This document shows, one piece after another, positions 52,690 to 61,218 of a DNA stretch of 64,000 bases (positions are counted from its first letter, which is position 1; every line of letters begins with the position of its first letter). A program made the position numbers and the translations under genes. The DNA is from an uncultured Brachybacterium sp. GTDB lineage: Bacteria > Actinomycetota > Actinomycetes > Actinomycetales > Dermabacteraceae. The stretch covers positions 1-64,000 of the forward strand of contig NZ_CANMSY010000012.1 of assembly GCF_947500705.1 (NCBI RefSeq), written 5' to 3'. The notes under the pieces are model-generated. The model was given only the letters and a program-made list of their open reading frames with translations, was not told the DNA's origin and searched no databases.

Positions 52690-53838
52690 TCACGTCATCC
52701 ACGGCTCTGCCTCGACCCGCACGGTGGCCGGCTCGGCGGCGTCGATCGCCAGGGAGATGGCCTGATCCTGACAGGCCTCCGCCAGCGGGTACGGACCCGG
52801 CCCGGCGTCGGCCCCGGCGGTGACGCGCCGGGCCCAGCTGCCGCTCTCGGCGACGATCTGTGCCACGGCGATCTCGTCGTCGGAGAAGCGTGCCCCCTCG
52901 AAGGGGCTGCGGAACAGCACCTGTCCGTCGAGGCTCACGGACGTCGTGTCCGCGCCCTCGAGGTTCATCCCTCGCCCCGTCGCCGCACGGTGCAGTCGCG
53001 AGGTGACCACGGTCCTGGGATCTGCCATGCGCACGAGCGTCCCGTCCCGCAGCTCCCCGTGGGTGCCGCGCACGGTCAGGTGATCCGTGCGCAGCGGATT
53101 CCACCACTGGTTGTCGGTGAAGTCGTAGAGACCGGTGCCGATGCCGTCCAGGTCGATCGTCGCCAGGGTGGTCGTCCTCTCCACCGGCTCGACGCTTCCC
53201 GTCCAGCCCTCGGGGGTGAGCGGATCCAGCACTCGCGCCCGTCGACGGTGCGTGCGCACCGTCACCGGCGCGGTCCCCGCGCCCAGCAGGCCGCGGATCA
53301 TCGAGACGGCATGGTAGCCGTGGGTGGAGGAGACGTGCACCGAGGTCGGGGTGCCGAGCAGACCGGAACGCACCACGCTCAGGGCAGCGGCGTTCTCGGG
53401 CATCCGCAGATACTGCTCGGCCACCTGCACGAGTCCGGAGGAGCCGACGCGCTCCCAGAGCGAACGGAGTCCGTCCAGGTCCGGAGCAGGCGGGGTCTCC
53501 GCGAGGACCGGCACGCCGCGGCTCACGAGAGACTCGATCCACAGCGGCACAGCGTCCTGGGAGACGCACACGATGACGAGATCGGGCGCGGGCCTCAGCA
53601 GCTCCTCGATGTCGGAGACGAGGGGTGTGCCGGCCCCGAGCCGCTCCCGCGCCGTCTCGGGCCGGCGCACGAGCACGCCGGTCAGCGCGAACTGGTCCGG
53701 GAGTGCGCGGGCGAGGTCTGTGAAGATGCGGGAGCGCCAGCCGGCGCCGATCAGGGCGAATCGGGTGAGCTCAGGCCGGTCGACGCCGTTGGTCCTCGTC
53801 GCAGGGTTCGCCCACGGCGCGCGCGGATCGATCCTCAT
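52690..53838 (-). CDS. Gfo/Idh/MocA-family oxidoreductase
   Basis: This 382-aa protein has a Rossmann domain (FALIGAGWRSRIFTDLARAL near 27-46) and a central LAETPPAPDLDG segment in the place of the EKP motif. The usual EKP Lys is therefore Thr (ETP), which may alter or abolish catalysis. The C-terminal substrate domain is ordinary. It overlaps the upstream aldo-keto reductase by 4 nt, so they act in one pathway, probably sugar oxidation. Confidence 0.85.
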   Translation of the reverse strand: MRIDPRAPWANPATRTNGVDRPELTRFALIGAGWRSRIFTDLARALPDQFALTGVLVRRPETARERLGAGTPLVSDIEELLRPAPDLVIVCVSQDAVPLWIESLVSRGVPVLAETPPAPDLDGLRSLWERVGSSGLVQVAEQYLRMPENAAALSVVRSGLLGTPTSVHVSSTHGYHAVSMIRGLLGAGTAPVTVRTHRRRARVLDPLTPEGWTGSVEPVERTTTLATIDLDGIGTGLYDFTDNQWWNPLRTDHLTVRGTHGELRDGTLVRMADPRTVVTSRLHRAATGRGMNLEGADTTSVSLDGQVLFRSPFEGARFSDDEIAVAQIVAESGSWARRVTAGADAGPGPYPLAEACQDQAISLAIDAAEPATVRVEAEPWMT

Positions 53839-54827
53839 GAGCCGGTGCGCTCTGCTGCGTCGACCCAGTGCTCCGGGCCCGGCCGCAGGCTCTCCAGCTC
53901 CTCCCAGAGGTCATCGGGAACCGGACGAGCGGCCGCCTCGAGCGTGCTGGTGATGCGCTCGGGTCGGCTCATCCCTACGAGGGTGCAGTCCACCAGCGGC
54001 TCTCGGAGGGAGGCCTGCAGAGCGGCCGTGGCGAGGTCGACCCCGTGGCGCTCGCAGGCGGCGGCCATCGCGGCGATGGCGTCGAGCACCTCTGGGGACG
54101 CTTCCCGATAGGCGTACGTGGAGTGTCGGTCGGGGGCGGCGAGGATGCCCCCGCCGTAGATCGCGGCATTGAACACGACCATGCCGCGCGAGGCGGCGTC
54201 CTGGACGAGGCTCTCGGCGCTGCGGTCCACGAGCGTCAGCCGATTGTGCACGAGCACGGCATCGAAGACGCCGAGCTCCACATAGCGGGCGCCGGTGGGG
54301 GCATGGCCTCCGGCCACTCCGATCGCCCCGATCTCGCCCCGGTCCCGGAGGTCCACCAGGGCTTCGACCGCACCTCCCGGTCCCGTGAGCTCGTCGAAGT
54401 CGTGGAACTCGGGATCATGCAGATGCACGAGCGGGAAGTGATCGATCCCCAGGCGCCGGCGGCTCTCCTCGACGGACGCGCGGACGCGGTCACCGGAATA
54501 GTCGCCGCCCTCGGCATCGACCTTGGTGATGACCAGGGTGTCGTGGGCACCGGTGGCGGCCAGGGCTCGTCCGATCCTGCGCTCGCTCTCACCGCCGCCA
54601 TAGCCGTTGGACGTGTCGATGACACCGATGGGGCTGGTCAGCACGGAGCTGACCAGGTCGACCGGGCCGTCCTCGGAGCCCTCGGCCCCGGACCCTCCGG
54701 GCATGCCGCCCAAAGGGGATCCCCCGAACCCGACAGCCGTGAGAGGCAGGGCGATCCGACCGGCGGAGCGCGTCCAGGCTGCGCCCCCGGGGGCATAGGC
54801 AGGGGCGTCGGTGCGTGCAGAGTTCAT
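53835..54827 (-). CDS. Aldo/keto reductase (D-threo-aldose/L-fucose dehydrogenase-like)
   Basis: This 330-aa TIM-barrel oxidoreductase opens with LPLTAVGFGGSPLGGMP and has VIDTSNGYGGGESERRIGRA (catalytic Asp and Tyr region) and the Lys in VITKVDAEGGDYSG. The pattern is closest to the aldose 1-dehydrogenase branch that includes L-fucose dehydrogenases. The ATG at 54827 has AAAGGACC upstream. With the GH29 fucosidase elsewhere in the window it could oxidise free fucose, but that link is tentative. Confidence 0.83.
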   Translation of the reverse strand: MNSARTDAPAYAPGGAAWTRSAGRIALPLTAVGFGGSPLGGMPGGSGAEGSEDGPVDLVSSVLTSPIGVIDTSNGYGGGESERRIGRALAATGAHDTLVITKVDAEGGDYSGDRVRASVEESRRRLGIDHFPLVHLHDPEFHDFDELTGPGGAVEALVDLRDRGEIGAIGVAGGHAPTGARYVELGVFDAVLVHNRLTLVDRSAESLVQDAASRGMVVFNAAIYGGGILAAPDRHSTYAYREASPEVLDAIAAMAAACERHGVDLATAALQASLREPLVDCTLVGMSRPERITSTLEAAARPVPDDLWEELESLRPGPEHWVDAAERTGS

Positions 54828-55018
54828 GGAAGGTCCTTTGTCGATCGTCCCGAGCGGCGACGCGGTCGCCTCGCGGGTCACGGCACATCTCCGTGCTCCC
54901 CGACCTACGGTATTCACCTCCCGCGGCGGTGGCTACCAGATCCGTGCTCTCTTCTGCGCGGGTCAAGGCCCAGGATGGGCGCCCTCCACCGAGCCTCGAG
55001 GGCGCGTGGACCTCACCG

Positions 55019-55900
55019 TCACCGCCCCTGGCGCCGATACTCCCGCGGCGTCATCCCGCACGCCGCGCTCGCGTGCTCGTAGAAGCTGCTGAGCGAGCCG
55101 AACCCTGCGGCCTCCGCGATCTCGGTGACCTTCATCGGCGTGGTCAGCAGAAGCCGCTGCGCCTCGGCGACCCGGCACATCGTCACGTAGTCACCCAGGG
55201 TCACCCCGGCGGTGCGACGGAAGACCGTCATCGCGTGCGAGGGAGTGAGGTGCACGGAGGCGGCGATGTCCGCGATCGCCAGCGGGGAGCGGTGGTTGTC
55301 CCGCACGTGCTGCGCCATGGCGCTGACCTGCCGCAGCCGGGCGGCCGGGACGGAGCCCGCGCCGTCGGCCGGCGGCTCCGGGTTCGCGAGGGAGGAGGCG
55401 CGCAGGATCCGGCGCACCGCCGCCTGGATCTCCAGCAGGGCGATCTCGGCGCTGTCGTCGTCGCCCGCGTCGTCACCGGTTCCGTCACCGGGCTCGCTCC
55501 CGCCCACCTCCTCGCCCCAGCGCTCTGCGGTGTGGGCGATGCGCCGCGCGAGCTCCGGAGCGTGGGTGATCAGCGGCTGGGCGCTGAGCAGGGGAGCGGT
55601 CTGCGACTCCGGCAGGCCCCAGGAGAGGAACATGCTGAAGGGCACGTGCACCCAGCACATGTCACCGGTGCGGGAGTCGACGAGGCCATGGGGCTGCGCC
55701 GCCCAGAACACGGCGATCTCGCCCTCGCGGATCGTCAGCGGCTGCCCGCCGAAGAGGTAGTGCAGCTGACCATCGAGCACCACGTTGATCTCGACATCGT
55801 CGTGGCGGTGCATCGAGACCATCGGCGGCGGGGACCCGCGGCGGATCCATAGGCCCGCGGGCATCTCCTCGACCGCGTCGCTGAGCGTCCACTGCGTCAT
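55019..55900 (-). CDS. AraC-family transcriptional regulator
   Basis: This 293-aa protein has an N-terminal cupin domain (MHRHDDVEINVVLDGQLHYL, then FWAAQPHGLVD) and a C-terminal double helix-turn-helix (LAIADIAASVHLTPSHAMTV; then VTEIAEAAGFGSLSSFYEHA). An acidic linker, EPGDGTGDDAGDDDSAE, separates them. TATGGT lies 6 nt before the ATG, so a leaderless mRNA is likely. It is divergent from the GH4 gene with about 100 bp between starts and is its probable sugar-responsive regulator. Confidence 0.9.
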   Translation of the reverse strand: MTQWTLSDAVEEMPAGLWIRRGSPPPMVSMHRHDDVEINVVLDGQLHYLFGGQPLTIREGEIAVFWAAQPHGLVDSRTGDMCWVHVPFSMFLSWGLPESQTAPLLSAQPLITHAPELARRIAHTAERWGEEVGGSEPGDGTGDDAGDDDSAEIALLEIQAAVRRILRASSLANPEPPADGAGSVPAARLRQVSAMAQHVRDNHRSPLAIADIAASVHLTPSHAMTVFRRTAGVTLGDYVTMCRVAEAQRLLLTTPMKVTEIAEAAGFGSLSSFYEHASAACGMTPREYRRQGR

Positions 55901-56004
55901 TCCCGCACCATAGCCCGGCACCTGCCACGAGCACCGTAGGATCCTGGAACCTTCGCCAATGATCCCGGGAGACCTCCGGCCCTCTGCGCCCCTAGCGTGA
56001 AGGC

Positions 56005-57393
56005 ATGACAACGACGTTCGTGAAGAACCCCAAGATCACCCTCATCGGCGCCGGCGGTTTCGTGTTCCCGTTCCGCCTCATCGGGGACATCCTCTCCTTC
56101 CCCGCGCTGCGCGATTCGACCCTCACCCTGATGGACGTGAACCCCGACAAGCTCGGCCCCGTCGCCGCCGCGACCCGCGAGCTCGTGGACCACCACGGCT
56201 TCGGAGCCACGGTCCAGGAGACCACCGACCGCCGCGCGGCGCTGGAGGGGGCGGACATCGTGATCATCACCTTCCAGGTGGGCGGGGTGGAGTCCTATAA
56301 GCACGATGTCGAGATCCCGCGGAAGTACGGAATCGACCAGACCGTCGGCGACACCGTGGGCCCCGGCGGCGTGTTCCGCTTCCTGCGCTCGGTGGCCGCT
56401 TACGACGAGATCGCGGCCGACGCCCTCGAGGTGTGCCCGGACGCCACCTTCATCAACTACGCCAACCCCATGGCGATGGCCACCGCGTACCTGAACGCGA
56501 AGGGACTGCGCACCGTGGGGCTGTGCCACAGCGTCCAGGGCACCACCCGGATGCTCGCCCGCACCCTGGGCCTGCCCTACGAGGAGATCTCCTACCGCTG
56601 CGCCGGCATCAATCACCAGGCCTGGATCCTCGAGTTCATGCACGGCCAGGAGGATCTGTACCCGCAGGTCCGCGAGGTGATGGCCGCGAAGCATCAGCGC
56701 GGCCGCGGCGCTGAAGACCTCGCGGGGGATGACGGCGACCACTCGGAGGCGGCCGACGCAGCCAGCACCTACGAGGGCGGCAACGAGCAGGTGCGCACCT
56801 CGATCATGAACGCCTTCGGCTTTTTCCAGACCGAGTCCAGCCACCACGCCTCGGAGTACTTGCCCTACTTCCGAAAGACCCCCGAGCTGGCCCGGGAGTT
56901 CATCCCCGAGCGCTGGGACTACTTCGAGATCTGCGTGGCCCACGACGACCAGGGCGATATCGACGCCCAGATGACGAAGCTGAAGGCAGAGCTCGCGCCG
57001 AGCGTCGAGTACGGCGCGCAGATCGCGAACTCGATCGTCTCCGGCACCCCGAGCGTGGTCCACGGCAACGTGCCCAACCACGGCGCCCTGATCACGAACC
57101 TCCCGGCCGATGCCTGCGTCGAGGTGCCCTGCCTGGTCGATGCCCGCGGGGTCCAGCCCACCGCCATCGGGGACCTGCCGCCGCAGCTGGCGGCGCTGAA
57201 CCGCACCAACGTCAACGTGCAGACCCTCGCCGTGCGCGCGGCGCTCGAGGGGAACGTGGAGAACGTCCACCACGCGGTGGCGCTGGATCCGCTGACCGCC
57301 GCGCTGCTCACCCTCGAGGACGCCCGGGCGATGACCGACGAGATGCTCGCCGCGCATGCGGACCGGCTGCCGGAGCGGTTGCGGCAGGGCTGA
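56005..57393 (+). CDS. GH4 alpha-galactosidase/alpha-glucosidase (MelA-like, NAD- and Mn-dependent)
   Basis: This 462-aa enzyme has an N-terminal NAD-binding fold (ITLIGAGGFVFPFRLIGDIL) and the GH4 metal ligands in GLCHSVQGT (Cys) and AGINHQAW (His), plus NYANPMAMAT. It hydrolyses alpha-galactosides by an oxidation-elimination mechanism. It is cytosolic. TAGCGT lies 6 nt before the ATG (leaderless), although a GAAGG sits in the gap. It is divergently controlled with the AraC gene. Confidence 0.9.
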   Translation: MTTTFVKNPKITLIGAGGFVFPFRLIGDILSFPALRDSTLTLMDVNPDKLGPVAAATRELVDHHGFGATVQETTDRRAALEGADIVIITFQVGGVESYKHDVEIPRKYGIDQTVGDTVGPGGVFRFLRSVAAYDEIAADALEVCPDATFINYANPMAMATAYLNAKGLRTVGLCHSVQGTTRMLARTLGLPYEEISYRCAGINHQAWILEFMHGQEDLYPQVREVMAAKHQRGRGAEDLAGDDGDHSEAADAASTYEGGNEQVRTSIMNAFGFFQTESSHHASEYLPYFRKTPELAREFIPERWDYFEICVAHDDQGDIDAQMTKLKAELAPSVEYGAQIANSIVSGTPSVVHGNVPNHGALITNLPADACVEVPCLVDARGVQPTAIGDLPPQLAALNRTNVNVQTLAVRAALEGNVENVHHAVALDPLTAALLTLEDARAMTDEMLAAHADRLPERLRQG

Positions 57394-57473
57394 CCGAGCA
57401 GCTCGCGTGCCGTGAGTAGCGTCGAGCTGAAGCCGATGGCGGCCCCGCTGAGGGTCGGCTGGCCGAGAGCGCG

Positions 57474-58373
57474 TCAGCCCTGCTCCAGCTCCCTCCGCGC
57501 GGTCTCCAGCACGGCGTCCGTGAGCGCATCGAGCAGCGCTGAGGGGGTCTTCGCCACCTGCCAGAACAGGGCGGAGGTGACCGGGTCCCCGCCGATCGCG
57601 AACAGCTCGCCGCTCGCGAGCTGGGGTTCGGCCTGCATGGTCAGCAGCATCCCCCAGCCGAGCCCGGCGAGGACGGCGCCCGCGAGCTCGTGCGTGGAGG
57701 GGACCAGATGGCGCGGGGCGAGCGCGGGATCCACGCCCTGCCGACGCAGCCAGGTGGCCTGCAGGTCATCGCTCGCGTCGTAGTCGATCCGCGGAGCCCG
57801 GGCGAGAACGTCCGGGCCGACGGAGCCTGTCGACGTCCCGGACCAGCGCTCCCGCCACGCGGGGGAGGCGACCGCGACGTAGACGATGCTGCCCAGCGGC
57901 AGCGAGCGATACCCCGGCGGGGCCGAGGTCGCGGAGGTCACGGCCGCGAGGGCAGCCCCGGTGGTGAGCAGGCGTGCGGTCTCGTCCTGGTCCTCGCGCT
58001 GCAGCTCCAGCTGCGCGTCATGCTCCTCGGCGAACGTCGCGAGGGCCGGCACGAACCAGGTGGCGAGCGAGTCGGAGTTCACGGCGATCCCGATCCTCGG
58101 CTGCTCTCCCTGCGCCTCGAGCCCGAGTGCCGCCCGTGCCTCCTGCTCGAGGAGCGCCTGACCGCGGGCGAAGCGCACCACCACCTCGCCGGGCGCGGTG
58201 AGCCGCACCGGCTTCGCCCGCACCAGCAGGCGCTGGCCCAGCTGCTGCTCGAGCAGCCTCACCCGCTGGCTCACGGCCGACGGGGTCATGTGCTGGCGTC
58301 GAGCCGCGGCCTCGAGCGTGCCCTCTTCGGCGACGAGGCGGAGCGTCTCCGCGAGGGCAGGGTCGATACGCAT
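57474..58373 (-). CDS. lysG: LysR-family regulator LysG/ArgP
   Basis: This 299-aa protein has an N-terminal LysR helix-turn-helix (ETLRLVAEEGTLEAAARRQH, then TPSAVSQRVRLLEQQLGQRL) and a periplasmic-binding-like effector domain. TACGAT lies 6 nt before the ATG at 58373, so a leaderless start is likely; the longer frame to 58436 enters the intergenic operator. It is divergent from the lysine exporter, the LysG-LysE arrangement of corynebacteria, where the regulator senses lysine or arginine. Confidence 0.88.
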   Translation of the reverse strand: MRIDPALAETLRLVAEEGTLEAAARRQHMTPSAVSQRVRLLEQQLGQRLLVRAKPVRLTAPGEVVVRFARGQALLEQEARAALGLEAQGEQPRIGIAVNSDSLATWFVPALATFAEEHDAQLELQREDQDETARLLTTGAALAAVTSATSAPPGYRSLPLGSIVYVAVASPAWRERWSGTSTGSVGPDVLARAPRIDYDASDDLQATWLRRQGVDPALAPRHLVPSTHELAGAVLAGLGWGMLLTMQAEPQLASGELFAIGGDPVTSALFWQVAKTPSALLDALTDAVLETARRELEQG

Positions 58374-58385
58374 GCCTGGATCGTA

Positions 58386-58434
58386 GATGAAGCACTGCTT
58401 CAACTGGTGCAGGAATGTTCGCTGGTGCTTCATC
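58386..58434. promoter_or_regulatory. LysG operator region in the lysG-lysE divergent promoter
   Basis: The 10-bp arms GATGAAGCAC (58386-58395) and GTGCTTCATC (58425-58434) form a perfect long-range dyad. The left half also belongs to a tight palindrome GAAGCA-C-TGCTTC (58389-58401). Positions between the two starts suit an LTTR recognition and activation site. Confidence 0.7.
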
Positions 58435-58458
58435 ATGGGTGCCTCTAGTGTCGATCAG

Positions 58459-59061
58459 GTGACCATCGCACTGCACGGCCTCCTCGCCGGCCTCACTCTC
58501 ATCATCGCGATCGGCTCCCAGAACGTGTTCGTGCTCCGCCAGGGCATCCGGCGTGAGCACGTGCTGCCCGTGGTGGCCGTATGCATCGCCTCGGACGCCG
58601 TGCTCATCACGGCCGGCGCCGGCGGACTCGGCGCCCTGGTACGGGCCGTGCCCGAGGTGGTCGTCGCCGCGCGCTGGGCCGGCGTCGCCTTCCTCCTCGG
58701 TTACGCCGTGCTCGCTGCGCGCCGGGCGCTGCGCGGCGGCGAGTCTCTGCAGGCCGACGGGGCCGGGCGGGGTAGCGGGCTCGGCGCCGTGGTCGCCACC
58801 GCGCTCGCGCTCACCTGGCTGAACCCGCACGTGTACCTCGACACCGTGCTCCTGCTCGGCTCCATCGCCGCCACCCACGGCGCACAGGCGTGGCTGTTCG
58901 CCGTCGGGGCGGTGGTCGGCAGCACGATCTGGTTCACGGCGCTGGGGTTCGGGGCGCGAGGGTTAGGGCGGGTGCTGTCGAGTGCAAGGTCCTGGCGGGT
59001 GCTCGACGGGCTGGTGGCGGTGACGATGGTGATGGTCGCGATGATGCTTGCGCGCGGGTGA
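58459..59061 (+). CDS. lysE: LysE-family lysine/arginine exporter
   Basis: This 200-aa membrane protein has five or six hydrophobic segments, the opening GLLAGLTLIIAIGSQNVFVL and the central TWLNPHVYLDTVLLLGS with the family NPH motif. It exports excess basic amino acids. I chose the GTG at 58459 because TAGTGT lies 7 nt upstream; ATGs at 58435 or 58387 fall in the operator region. Confidence 0.92.
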   Translation: MTIALHGLLAGLTLIIAIGSQNVFVLRQGIRREHVLPVVAVCIASDAVLITAGAGGLGALVRAVPEVVVAARWAGVAFLLGYAVLAARRALRGGESLQADGAGRGSGLGAVVATALALTWLNPHVYLDTVLLLGSIAATHGAQAWLFAVGAVVGSTIWFTALGFGARGLGRVLSSARSWRVLDGLVAVTMVMVAMMLARG

Positions 59062-59227
59062 GCTCCCCGCTGGCTTCCCCGTCGCGGTGACTGTCAGCTG
59101 GCTCAGGCGCCTCACCTCCGACAGACTTCGCGATACTGCCGTTCCATGATGATTACGCTGGCCGAGGGCCCGCGAGGGCTCTGAGCACCCCGCGTGCTCG
59201 ACCACCAAGGCGAAGGAGCACCCACAA

Positions 59228-60937
59228 ATGCGCGCACCACGGAACCCTCGATCGGCGCGGGCCGTCGACGCCTTCGCCGAGATCATGGGGAGAAAGCACG
59301 TCCTCACCTCGGCGCGCGCCACCGCCCCCTACGCCACGGGCGACCGCTTCGGCACGGGCGAGGTGCTCGCCGTGCTGCGACCGGGCTCGCTGGTGGACAT
59401 GTGGCGCGCCCTGCAGGTGTGCGTGGACCACGACCTGATCGTCATCACCCAGGCCGCCAACACCGGGCTCACCGGCGGCTCCGGGCCCGGCGACCAGGAC
59501 TACGACCGCGACATCGTCATCCTCTCCACCCTGCGGATCGACCAGATCCATCTGCTCCACGACGCCCGTGAGGCGATCTGCCTGCCCGGCTCCACGCTCT
59601 TCGCACTCGAGGAGACGCTCGCACCGCTCGGACGCGAACCCCACTCGGTGATCGGCTCGACCTCGATCGGGGCGAGCGTGGTCGGCGGGATCGCGAACAA
59701 CTCCGGCGGCACCCAGATCCGCAAGGGCCCGGCGTACACCGAGCAGGCGATCTTCGCCCGGGTCGATGAGCACGGGAAGATCCAGCTGGTGAACCACCTG
59801 GGCATCGACCTCGGGACCGACCCCACGCACATCCTCGACCGTCTGCAGCGCGGCGAATGGGACGCCGCCGACGTCACCCCGCCACCGCCGGACTCCACCG
59901 GCACCGCCTATGCCGAGCACGTGCGCCAGCTCGCGAGCACCCCGGCCCGCTTCAACGCGGATCCGACCTTCCTCCACGAGGCCTCGGGCTGCGCCGGGAA
60001 GCTGATGGTGTTCGCGGTGCGCACCCGCACGTTCCCGCTCGAGAAGGACAAGGCCACCTTCTACATCGGCACCGACCGTCCGGCGGACCTCGAGGGTCTG
60101 CGCCGCGCCTTCCTCGCCGCGGACGCCCCGCTGCCGATCTCCGGGGAGTACATGAGCGCGCACGCCTTCGATCTTGCTGTGACGTATGGGAAGGACACGT
60201 ACGTCTCCCTCAAGCACGCCGGCTCCCGCACCCTGGTGCGCATGTTCGCCCTGAAGGGCTGGGCGAACGGGGTCTTCTCGAAGGTGCCGGGTCTGGGGCC
60301 GTCGGTGGCCGACGCGATCTCCCAGAAGCTGTTCTCCCTGGTGCCGGAGAAGCTCCCGGCGCGCCTGGTCGAGCACCGCGACCGGTACGCCCATCACCTG
60401 CTGCTGGTGGTCAGCGGCAGCCAGCGGGAGGCGACCGCGCAGCTGCTGACGGAGTTCTTCACCGCGCCCGAGCACGAGGGCGCATTCTTCGAGTGCGACG
60501 CCGACGAGGCCGAGAGCGCCACCCTGATCCGCTTCGGCGTGGCCAGCGCCGCCAGCCGCTTCTTCGTCATGCACCGCAGCGAGGCCTCGGCGATGGTCAC
60601 CTTCGACGTCGCCCTGCGCCGGGACGATGCGGACTGGCTCGAGGTGCTGCCCCCTCAGATCGCTGACCAGCTGCTGGAGAGCGTCTACTTCGGTCACTTC
60701 TTCTGCCACGTGCTGCACCAGGACCACGTGGCCAAGAAGGGCGTGGACCCGGTGGCGCTGAAGAAGATGATGACGGCGCTGCTTCAGAGCCGCGGCGCCG
60801 CCGTGCCGGCCGAGCACAACTTCGGCCGCATCTACCCGGCGCCCGAACCGATGGTGGAGCACTTCAAGCGGCTCGACCCGCTGAACATGTTCAACGCCGG
60901 CGTGGGGGAGACCTCGCCGCGGAAGCGGTGGGCGTGA
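59228..60937 (+). CDS. dld: Quinone-dependent D-lactate dehydrogenase Dld
   Basis: This 569-aa enzyme matches the E. coli Dld length. It has the FAD-binding PCMH core (VITQAANTGLTGGSGPGD, GSTSIGASVVGGIANNSGG), the long middle membrane-associated domain and the C-terminal NFGRIYPAPEPMVEHFKRLD with LNMFNAG. It oxidises D-lactate to pyruvate and feeds the quinone pool at the membrane. AAGGAG precedes the ATG. A leader of about 80 nt contains a tiny 12-codon frame (59146) and a GAGCAC/GTGCTC hairpin of uncertain meaning. Confidence 0.94.
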   Translation: MRAPRNPRSARAVDAFAEIMGRKHVLTSARATAPYATGDRFGTGEVLAVLRPGSLVDMWRALQVCVDHDLIVITQAANTGLTGGSGPGDQDYDRDIVILSTLRIDQIHLLHDAREAICLPGSTLFALEETLAPLGREPHSVIGSTSIGASVVGGIANNSGGTQIRKGPAYTEQAIFARVDEHGKIQLVNHLGIDLGTDPTHILDRLQRGEWDAADVTPPPPDSTGTAYAEHVRQLASTPARFNADPTFLHEASGCAGKLMVFAVRTRTFPLEKDKATFYIGTDRPADLEGLRRAFLAADAPLPISGEYMSAHAFDLAVTYGKDTYVSLKHAGSRTLVRMFALKGWANGVFSKVPGLGPSVADAISQKLFSLVPEKLPARLVEHRDRYAHHLLLVVSGSQREATAQLLTEFFTAPEHEGAFFECDADEAESATLIRFGVASAASRFFVMHRSEASAMVTFDVALRRDDADWLEVLPPQIADQLLESVYFGHFFCHVLHQDHVAKKGVDPVALKKMMTALLQSRGAAVPAEHNFGRIYPAPEPMVEHFKRLDPLNMFNAGVGETSPRKRWA

Positions 60938-61218
60938 CGGCGGCGAGGATATGGGTGGTGAAGGGTCAGACCAGCCTCGAGTTCTTCCACCTGTCCCTGA
61001 TGGCGATCTAGACCAGAACCCCGTGTGATCCCGAGCAGTTGTTCGCTCTTCACGGACGCGAGATGGATGCTCCTCCTCTCCGGGTGAGTGGAATGCCGGT
61101 CCGTGCTGGTGGCGGCCGGCGCGGGACCGATCCGCAATCGGCCGGCCGCACGCGGCGCTCGAGAGGCGCTCTGAGCGATCGGCGTGCCGGAACTGCTCAT
61201 CCAGGGCAAGCTGGGCGC

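Noticed and set aside
60938-61218. Possible mobile-element fragment in the gap before the second P-type ATPase
   Set aside because: Translations in all frames gave short open stretches with no recognisable transposase or integrase motif.
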